A stretch of 64,000 nucleotides of DNA. Origin: Xylocopa sonorina. Taxonomy: Eukaryota > Arthropoda > Insecta > Hymenoptera > Apidae. The first letter of the stretch is position 1. The number at the start of each line of letters is the position of its first letter. The stretch spans positions 1,302,001 through 1,366,000 of the forward strand of contig NW_027490146.1 in the NCBI RefSeq assembly GCF_050948175.1, given 5' to 3'. Below are positions 54,401 to 64,000 of this stretch, piece after piece. Under the pieces are notes generated by a model, which worked only from the letters and a program-made list of their open reading frames with translations, did not search any database and was not told the DNA's origin. Both the position numbers and the translations under genes were made by a program.

Positions 54401-57400
54401 ACAATACCCTGCTAGGAAATAGCGTTTGCAGATTTCTCCGTATCGAAGAAATAGTGTTCTAAAGTTTCATAAATCGCGATATCGCATCTCATTTCTATGT
54501 TTCGTGATAAGATATAATATTCATTGCGAAGTGTCATGCTTACCTCGTATTCATTTCAAAAGAATGTAAATGCGACACTTCCTTGCTAGGAAATAGCGTT
54601 TACAGATATCTACGTATCGTAGCAATAGAGTTCTAATGCTTCTCAAAACGCGATGTCGCATCCCATTTCTATGCTTCATGTTAAGATATAATATTCATTG
54701 CGAAGTGTCATGTATACCTCGTACTAACTTCAAAATAATGTAAATGCGACACTTCCTTGCTAGAAAATAGCGTTTGCAGACGTCTTCGTATCGAAGCAAT
54801 AGTGTTCTGACGCTTCTTCAATCGCGATATCGCATCTCATTTCTGTGTTTCATGATTACATATAATATTCATTGTGCAGTGTCATGTATACCTCGTATTG
54901 ACATCAGAAGAATGTAAATGCGTCACTTCCTTGCTAGGAAATAGCGTTTGTAGGTGTCTACGTATCATAGCAATAGAGTTCTAACGCTTGTTATATCGCG
55001 ATATCGAATCACATTTCTATGTTTCATGATAAGATATAATATTCATTGTGCAGTGTCATGTATACCTCGCATACACTTCAAATGAATGTAAATGCGACAC
55101 TTCCTTGCTAGGATCTAGCGTTTGCAGATGTCTACGTATCGAAGCAATAGAGCTCTAATGCTTCTTAAATCGCGATATCGCATCTCATTTCTATGTTTCA
55201 TGATAAAATATAATATTCATTGTGCAGTGTTATGTATACCTAGTATTCACTTCAAAAGAGTGTAAGTACGACACTTCCATGCTAGGAAATAGCGTTTGCA
55301 GATGTCTACGTATCTTAGCAATAGAGTTCTAATGCTACTTAAATCGCGATATCGCATCTCTCTTCTATGTTTCATGATAAGATATAATATTCATTGCGAA
55401 GAGTCATGTATACCTCGTATTCACTTCAAAAGAATGTAAATGCGACGTTTCCATCCTAGGAAATAGCGTTCGCAGATGTCTACGTATCGTAGCAATAGAG
55501 CCCTAAACTTCTTAAAACGAGATGTCGCATTTAATTTCTATGTTTCGTGATAAAGTATAATATTCATTGCGAAGAGTCATGTATACCTCCTATTCACTCC
55601 AAACGAATGTAAATGCGACACATCCTTGCTAGGAGATAGCGTCTGCAGATGTCTACGCATCGTGGCAATAGAGTTCTAATGCTTCTTAAAACGCGATATC
55701 GCATCTCACTTCTATGTTTCTTGATTAGATATAATATCCATTGCGAAGTGTCATGTATACCTCGTATTCACTTCAAATGAATGTAAATGCGACTATTCCT
55801 TGCTAGGAAATAGCGTCTGCAGATGTCTACGCATCGAGGCATTAGGGATCTAATGCTTCTTAAAACGCGATATCGCATCTCACTCCTATGTTACATGATA
55901 AGATATAATGTTCATTGCGAAGTGTCATGCATACCTCGTATTCACTTCAAAAGAATGTAAATGCGACTATTCCTTACTAGGAAATAGCGTTTGCAGATGC
56001 CTACGTATCGAATGTAAATGCGACACTAGGAAATAGCTAGGAAATAGCGTTTGCAGATATCTCCGCATCGAGGCAATAGGGTTCTAATGCTACTTAAATC
56101 GCGATATCGCATCTCATTTATATGTTTCGTGATAAGATATAATATTCTTCGCGAAGTGTCAGGTGTACCTCGTATTCACTCCAAACGAATGTAAATGCGA
56201 CACTTCCTTGCTGGGAAATAGCGTATTCAGATGTCTACGTATCGTAGCAATACAGTTCTAATGCTACTTAAATCGCGATTTCGCATCTCCTTTGTATGTT
56301 TCGTGATAAGATATAATATTCATTCCGAAGTGTCATGTATACCTCGAATTCACTTCAAAAGAATGTAAATGCGACACTTCCATGCGAGGCAATAGCGTCT
56401 GCAGATGTCTACTCGTCGAGGCAATAGAGTTCTAATGCTCCTTAAAACGCGATATCGCATCTCAATTCTATGTTTCATTATAAGATATAATATTCATTGC
56501 GAAGTGTCATGTATACCTCGTATTCACATCAAAAGAATGTAAATGCGACTATTCCTTGCTAGGGCATAGCGTTTGCAGATGCCTACGTGTCGTAGCAATA
56601 GATTTCTAATGCTTCTTAGATCGCGATATCGCATCTCATTTCTATGTTTCGTGATATGTTATAATATTCATTCCGAAGTGTCATGTAAACCTCGAATTCA
56701 CTTCAAAAGTATGTAAATGCGTCTATTGGTTGCTAGGAAATAGCGATTGCAGATGTCTAAGTATCGTAGCAATAGAGTTCTAATGCTTCTCAAAACGCGA
56801 TATCGCCTCTCATTCCTAAGTTTCCTGATAAGACATAATATTCATTGCGGAGTGTCATGTATACCTCGCATTCACTTCAAAAGAACGTAAGTGCGACACT
56901 TCCATGCTAGGAAATAGCGTCTGCAGATGTCTACGCGTCGAGGCAATAGAGTTCTAATGCTTCTTAAAACGCGATATCGCATCTCATTTCTATGCATCAT
57001 GATAAGATATAATATTCATTGCGAAGTGTCATGTATACCTCGTATTCACACCAAAAGAATGTAAGTGCAACACTTCCATGCTAGGAAATAGCGTATTAAG
57101 ATGTCCACGTATCGTAGCAATGGAGTTCTAATGCTACTTATATCGCGATATCGCATCTCATTTCTATGTTTCATGCTAATATATAATATTCGTTGCGAAA
57201 TGTCATGTATACCTCGTATTCACTCCAAACGAATGTGAATGCGACACTTCCTTGCTAGGCAATAGCGTATTCAGATGTCCACGTATCGTAGCAATAGAGT
57301 TCTAAAGCTACTTAAATCGCGATATCGCAACGCATTTCTACGTTTCGTGATAAGATATAATATTCATTGCGAAGTGTCATGTACACCTCGTATTCACTTC

Positions 57401-58650
57401 AAAAGGATGTAAGTGCCACACTCCCATGCTAGGAAATAGCGTTCGCAGATGTCTACGTATCGTAGCAATAGAGTCCTAATGCTTCTTAAAACGAGATATC
57501 GCATCTCAATTATATGTTTCGTGATAAGATATAATATTCATTGCGAAGTGTCATGTATACCTCGTATTCGCTCCAAACGAATGTAAATGCGGCACTTCCT
57601 TGCTAGGAAGTGGCGTATTCAGATGTCTACGTATCGTAGCAATAGAGTTCTAATGCTACTTAAATCGCGATATCGCATTTCCTTTATATGTTTCGTGATA
57701 AGATATAATATACATCGCGAAGTGTCAGGTATACCTCGTATTCACTTCAAAAGAATGTAAATGCGACACTTCCATGCTAGGAAATAGCATTTGCAGATGT
57801 CTACGTATCGCAGCAATAGAGTTCTAATGCTTCTCAAAACGCGATATCGCATCTCATTTCTACGCTTCATGATAAGATAATATACTCATTGCGAACTGTC
57901 ATGTATACCTCGTATTCACTTCAAGAGAATGTAAATGCGACACTTCCTCGCTAGGAAGTAGCGTTTGCAGATGTCTACGTATCGCAGCAATAGATTTCTA
58001 ATGCTTCCTAAATCGCGATATCACATTTCATTTCTATGTTTCGTGATAAAGTATAATATTCATTGTGGAGTGTTACGTATACCCCGAATTCACTTCAAAA
58101 GTATGTAAATGCGACACTTACTTGCTAGGAAATAGCGTTTGCAGATGTCCACATATCGAAGCAATAGAGATCTAATGCTTCTTAAAATTGCGACATCGCA
58201 TCTCATTTCTATATTTCATGATAAGATATAATATTCATTGGGAAGTGTCACTTATACCTCGCATACACTTCAAATTAATGTAAATGCGACACTTCCTTCC
58301 TAGGAAGTAGCGCTTCCAGATGTCTACGTATCGTAGCAATAGAGTTCTAATGCTTGTTAAAACCCGATATCGCATCTCACTTCTGTGTTTCACGATAAGA
58401 TATAATATTCATTGCGAAGTGTCATGTATTCTCGTCTACACATCAAAAGAATGTAAATGCAACACAACCTCGCTAGGAAATAGCGTTTGCAGATGGCTAC
58501 GTATCGAAGCAATGGAGTTCTCATGCTTCTTAAAACGGGATATCGCATCTCATATCTATGTTTCATGATAAGATATAATATTCATTACAAAGTGCCATGA
58601 ATACCTCGTATACACTCCAAAAGAATGTAAATGCGACACTTCCTTCCTAG

Positions 58651-58989
58651 GGAAGCTCGAAGGGGTTAATTATCTAAATGCTTTAAGTGTAAAACGTATT
58701 TTAATCTAAAGCGATCTATCGTTCCAAGGTATCCTCTCACGTACAGCTTTTCTTGGGCGCCAGCTGCTCAGAAAGTAGCAAAGCGATAGGCTACACGACC
58801 CCGGGAACCCTGGGGCGGTCAACCCTTGAAACATCGAAATGCTTCTCCTCTCGACTACGCCTAGCCAAGTACGCACACTCAGGTCGCGAGATACTGAAGT
58901 CACGGCATGTTTATTTATGGTCTCGACGTGGGTTTAACTAACAAGGGCTACGGGAAACTACGCATCACACCGCAAATTACCGGGTAGTA
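58651..58989 (-). mobile_element. LTR3: inverted fragment of the LTR1 family
   Basis: On the minus strand it matches LTR1 from about 36,185 (GATACCCGGTAATTTGC) to about 36,525 (CCCCTTCGAGTTTCC). It includes TGTTTATTTATGG (complement of the AATAAA region) and TTGGGCGCCAGCTGCTCAG. It contains neither LTR terminus. The satellite is - on its left and + on its right, as around LTR1. The match continues through the TGGCGCCCAA motif, which favours that motif lying inside the repeat. Confidence 0.8.
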
Positions 58990-61900
58990 TCTTTGGAGGT
59001 GTAGTCGAGATATACATAATACTTCGCAATGAATATTATAACCTATCTTGAAACCCAGAAATGAGATGCGATATTGCGTTTTAGAAGCACTAGAACTCTA
59101 ATGCTTCGATACGTAGATATCTGGAAACGCATTTTCCTAGCAAGGAATTGTGGCGTTTTCATTCTTTTGTAGTGTAGACGAGGTATACACATCACTTATC
59201 ACCGAATATTCTATCGTAGCATGAAACATAGAAATGAGATGCGATATCGCATTCTAAGAAGCATTAGTACTCTGAGCTTCGATACGTAGACATCTGGAAA
59301 CGCATTTCCTAGCAAGGAAGTGTGGCATTTACATTCTTCTGAAGTGTACACGACGTATGCATAACACTTCGCAATGAACATTATATCTTATCATGAAACA
59401 CAGAATTGAGATGCGATATCGCGTTTTAAGAAGCGTTACAACACTATTGCTTCGGTACGTAGACATCTGGAAACGCTATTTCCTAGCAAGGAAGTGTGGC
59501 ATTTACATTCTTTTGAAGTGCAACGAGGTACAGATAGCACTTCGCAATTAATATTATGTCTTATTATGAAACATAGAACTGCGATGCGATATCGCGTTTT
59601 AAGGAGCATTACAACACTAATGCTTCGATACGTAGACATGTGGAAACGCTATTTCCTAGCAAGGAAGTGTGTCATTTACATTCCTTTGATGTGTAGAGGA
59701 GGTGTACTTTACACTTCGCAATGAATATTATTTCCTATCATGAAACATAGAATTGAGATGCGATATCGAGTTTAAAGAAGCATTACAACTCTATTGCTTC
59801 GATACGTGGATATGTGGAGACGCTATTTCCTAGCAAGGAAGTGTGGAATTTACAATCTTTTGAAGTGTAGACGAGTTATACGTAACATATCGCAAAGAAT
59901 ATTATATCTTATGGTGATACATATAACTGAGGTGCTATATCGTGTTTTAAGAAGCATTACAATTCCAGTGCTTCGTTACAGAGGCATCTGGAAACGCTAT
60001 TTCCTAGCAAGGAAGTGTGGCATTTACATGCTTTTAATGTGTAGACGAGTTAAACATAACACTCCGCAATGACTACTACATCTTATCATGAAACATAGAA
60101 ATGAGATGCAATATCGCGTCTTAAGAAGCATTAGAACCCTATTGCGTCGATACGTAGACATCTGGAGACGCTATTTCCAAGCAAGGAAGTGTGGCATTTA
60201 CATTGTTTTGAAGTGAAGACAAGGTATACTCAACACTTGGCAATGAATATTATGTGTTATCATGAAACATAGGAATGAAATGCGACATCTCGTTTTAAGA
60301 AGGATTGGAACCTTATGACTTCGATATGTAGACATCTGGAAACACTATTTCCTAGCAAGGACGTGTGACATTTACATTCTTCTGAAGTGTAGACGAGGTA
60401 TACATAACACCTCGTTGTGAATATTATATAACATCATGAAACATAGAAATGAGATGCGATATCGCGTATTAAGAAGCATAACAACTCTATTGCTTCGATA
60501 CCTAGATATCTGGGAACGCTATTTCCTAGCAAGGACGTGTGACGTTTACATTCTTTTGAAGTGTAGACGAGGTATACATAACACTTCGCAGTGATAATTA
60601 CTTCTTATCATGAAACATAGATATGAGATGCGATATCGCGTTTTAAGAAGCATTAGAACTCTATTGCTACGATACGTAGACATCTGCAAACAATATTTCC
60701 TAGCAAGGAAGTGTCGCATTTACATTCTCTTGAAGTGAATACCAGGTATACATAACACTCCACAATGAATATTATATCTTATCACGAAACATAGAAGTGA
60801 GATGCAATATCGCGTTCTACGAATCATTAGAACTCTATTGTTTCGAAACGTAGTCATCTGGAAACGCTATTTCCTAGTAAGGAAGTGTCGCATTTACATC
60901 CTTTTGAAGTGAATACGAAGTATACATGACACTTCATAATGAATATTATATCTTATCATGAGGCATAGAAGTGAGATGCGATATGCCGATATAAGAAGCA
61001 TTAGACTTCTATTGCCTCGATACGTAGACATCTGCAAACGCTATTTCCTAGCAAGGAAGTGTCGCATGTACATTCAGTTGTAGCGTATGCGAGGTATACA
61101 TAACACTCCACAATGAATACTATATATTATCATGAAACATGGTAATGAGTAGCGATATCGCGTTTTGAGAAGCATTAGGACTCTGATGCTGCGATACGTA
61201 GACATCTGCAGACACTATTTCTTGGCAAGGAAGTGTCGCGTTTACATTCTTTTGAAGTGAATACGAGGTATACATAATACTCCACAATGAATATTATATC
61301 TTATCATGAAATAAAGAAATGAGATGTGATATGGCGATTCAAGAAGCATTAGAATTCTATTGCTTCGATACGTAGACATCTGCAAACGCTATTTCCTAGC
61401 AAGGAAGTGTCGCATGTACATTCAATAGAAGTGTATGCGAGGTATACATGGCACTTCGCAATGAATATTATATCTTATCATGAAACATAGAAATGAGATG
61501 CGATATGGCGATTTAAGAAGCATTAGAACTCTATTGCGTCGATACGTAGACATCTGCGAACGCTATCCCTAACAAGGAAGTGTCGCATTTACATTCTTTT
61601 GAAAGGAATACGAGGCATACATGACACTTCGCAATGAATATTATATCTTATCATGAAACATATATATGAGTGGCGATACCTTTCTTTAAGAAGCACTAGA
61701 ACCCTATTGCTTCGATACGTAGACATCTGCAAACGCTATTTCCCAGCAAGGAAGTGGCGCATGTACATTCTTTTGAACTGAATACGAGGTATATATAACA
61801 CTCCACCATGAATATTACATCTTATCATGAAACATTGAAATGAGGAGCGATATGGCGTTTTAAGAAGCATTAGAAATTCATTGCTTCGATACGTAGACAT

Positions 61901-62975
61901 CTGCAAACGCCATTTCCTAGCAAGAATGTGTCGCATTTACATTCATTTGAAGTGTATGCGAGGTATACATGCCACTCCGCAATGAATATTATATCTCATC
62001 ATGAGACATAGAAATGAGATGCGATATCGCATTTTGAGAAGCATTAGAACTCTATTTCTACGATACGTAGACTACTTCATACACAACTACCTAACAAGGA
62101 AGTGTCGCATTTACACTCTTTTTAAGTGAATACGAGGTTTACATAACACTGCATAATGAAAATTATATCCTATCATGAAACATGGAAATGAAATGCGATA
62201 TCGCGCTTTGAGAAGCATTAGAACACTATCGCTACGGTACGTAGACATCTGCAAACCGTATTTCCTAGCAAGGAAGTGTCGCATTTACATTACTTTGTGG
62301 CGAATATGAGGTATTCATAACACTCCACAATGAATATTATATCTTATCATGAAACATAGAAATGAGATGCGATATCCCGTATTAAGAAGCATGAGAAATC
62401 TATTGCTTCGATACGTAGACATCTGTAAACGCTATTTCCTAGCAAGGAAGTGTCGCATTTACATTCATTTGAAGTGTACGCCATGTATACATGATACTTC
62501 CCATTGAATATTATATCTTATCATGAGGCATAGAAATAAGATGCGATATCGCGTTTTAAGAAGCATTAGAGCTCTATAGCTTCGATACGTAGACATCTGC
62601 AAATGCTACTTCCTAGCAAGGGAGAGTCGCATTTACATTCTTTCAAGTGAATACGAGGTATACATGACACTTCGCTTTGAATATTATATCTTATCATGAA
62701 TCATAGAAATGAGATGCGATATCGCGTTTTAAGAAGCTTTAGAACTCTATTTCTACGATACATAGACGATACATCTACAGACGCTATTTCCTAGCAAGGA
62801 AGTGTCGCATTTACATTCATTTGAAGTGAATGCGAGGTATAGATAACACTCAACAATGAATATTATATCTTATCACGAAACATGGAAATGAGATGCGATA
62901 TGGCGTTTTAAGGGGCATTAGTACTCTATAGCTTCGATACAGAGATATCTGGGAACGTAATTTCCTAGAAAGGAA
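58990..62975 (+). repeat. 174-bp satellite array, + orientation, about 23 monomers
   Basis: Standard + monomers. From 59.0 to 60.6 kb they belong to the subtype with GTGTGGCATTTACATTC, TCTGGAAACGC and GTGTAGACGAGG, as beside LTR1. Later units carry GCTTCGATACGTAGAC. Small rearrangements occur at about 62,075 and 62,760 (doubled GATACAT). The array ends at TTTCCTAGAAAGGAACCACC, the mirror image of the E1 right junction. Confidence 0.95.
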
Positions 62976-64000
62976 CCACCTCGCACCCCCCAGCATCAAC
63001 CCCTGGACGCATGCAACCATCCAAACTGGCCTGCAGAACCAGCAACTGGAAGAGTTCGCTCGCGCATACCTGCACGCGCTCACTCACACCGAGTTCCGCT
63101 GCCTCGCTCGCACCGCCGAGTATACCTGTTTCGCTCGCACCGGGTAGCCCTATCTCCCTCGCACCGAGGATTCCGTCCTGCAGGAAGACATAGCCGCAGC
63201 CCATCACCTGAATGGGGTCTTTTCCAATTCCGGGAACAGGATCTGCTAGAACCTATATATTACTTCTAAGCTAGGACATACATACCATATCATGACGCAT
63301 ATATAAGAATTCCTAGATCTAAGTTACACTAAGGAAGATGCGTCCTGCCAGCGGCATGCGCCGCTAGCCCCACCACGAGCCGCGAGTCCCCACTCGCGGG
63401 ACCGCGATCTGCCTACCGCGAGCCTCCGCGACCGTAGCGCCCCGCGAACCGAGGAGGTCCAGTTCATGTATACTTTAAACCTAGAATATATTTTATTTTT
63501 ACTTTTACTATATCCAAGTACAAGTTCTTTTACCAAGTCTACTATTTCCACATCCATTAATTTTATCAAGTGTTAACAATACTAGTTCTACTTTTAACAT
63601 TACATTTAACTACGAATTCTTCCACGGGTTCTTCCATACAACTGGGGTTGCTCTTCATCAAATTGAAGGTGTATAGAAATCGGCTTTGTGACGTTGAGAC
63701 CGCCGCTTATTCTTCAGATCTTAGTCGAAAGTACAGAAAAACCTGGTGAATGAATCGTGCTTCCGGTTTGCGAAGAACGCGACGTGCGAGTAGGAAGAAT
63801 TTCATACGATCACCTGTGCGTGAATATTTGGAGGGTGTTCCGAGAGTCGTCGTATACCAGCGACCTGCCTTCGCACCAGTCCAGACGCCGCTCTTCGAAG
63901 CGACCGTCGACGCCTCCAATCCAGACACCACGACGCATCACGCCGATTCTGCCACATTCAGCATCATCGCTGAATTCCGACCGCCGTCCTCGTCTTCGCT
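62976..64000 (-). mobile_element. Module E3: inverted copy of E1, cut by the window end
   Basis: Read on the minus strand it follows E1 from inside its left part to its right end, and the adjoining 80 or so satellite bases are almost identical to those right of E1. Differences: about 151 bp corresponding to E1 23,424-23,574 are missing; 44 bp are missing between two GCGAGTGGGG repeats (E1 23,636 and 23,680); the tail repeats are shorter. The AT-rich middle is very well kept. Confidence 0.85.
63751..64000 (+). CDS. Partial hypothetical protein of module E3, matches the E1 frame
   Basis: The frame runs from an ATG (63,759 region, ATGAATCGTGCTTCC) to the window end, at least 80 residues, and is the counterpart of the minus-strand frame in E1. 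Replacements relative to E1 include Leu to Pro, Leu to Val, Asp to Asn, Ala to Thr and Tyr to Ser, with six silent changes in codons I compared. Family and function are unknown. The end lies outside the window. Confidence 0.35.

Larger units (their letters stand above)
47139..58650 (-). repeat. 174-bp satellite array, - orientation, about 66 monomers
   Basis: Reverse-complement monomers throughout. Up to about 55.2 kb most carry CGAAGCAATAG and GTGCAGTGTTATG or GTGGAGTGTTATG. From 55.3 to 57.8 kb they switch to the type with GCGACTATTCC, CTCCAAACGAATG and GCATCGAGGC, also found at 24-34 kb. A scrambled unit lies at about 56,005-56,050, where TATCGAATGTAAATGCGAC joins a doubled TAGGAAATAGC. 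No gene is supported. Confidence 0.95.

Overview
The window is eukaryotic heterochromatin-like DNA, not a gene-dense locus. About 54 of the 64 kb is one AT-rich satellite with a monomer of 174 bp, roughly 310 copies judged by length. There are no operons, tRNA or rRNA genes, or CRISPR arrays. The retroelement LTRs, a GT-AG intron, microsatellites and satellite DNA point to an animal. An insect, perhaps a hymenopteran, is a weak guess. The organism cannot be named from the sequence alone.

Layout ('+' means the unit reads CGCTATTTCCTAGCAAGG on the given strand; '-' is its reverse complement). 1-22,610: + satellite. 22,611-24,158: module E1, non-satellite and GC-rich. 24,159-35,816: - satellite. 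35,817-36,553: LTR1. 36,554-41,930: island of non-satellite DNA holding decayed satellite, a spliced gene fragment resembling the RNF212/Zip3 family, a GC-rich stretch and LTR2. 41,931-46,413: + satellite, strongly decayed at first. 46,414-47,138: module E2, an internally deleted copy of E1. 47,139-58,650: - satellite. 58,651-58,989: LTR3, an inverted fragment of the LTR1 family. 58,990-62,975: + satellite. 62,976-64,000: module E3, an inverted copy of E1 that runs off the window.

The main pattern is that the array changes strand at each interruption. Every change from + to - carries module E, whatever the orientation of E. Every change from - to + carries an LTR of one family. The E/satellite junctions are shared between copies, so the flanked module was copied as a block. 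The result is a chain of inverted satellite arms around E, formally like a very large fold-back structure. Arms also contain local higher-order repeats of 2, 5, 6, 8-9, 9, 10 and 12 monomers. One 10-monomer unit (1,739 bp) occurs twice in tandem with no difference seen by eye.

Protein-coding content is marginal. It comprises a 133-codon frame in E1 that stays open in the part of E3 that is visible, low-complexity frames in the E tail, and the RNF212/Zip3-like fragment in the island. Long frames inside the satellite exist because 174 is 3 x 58. They are probably incidental.
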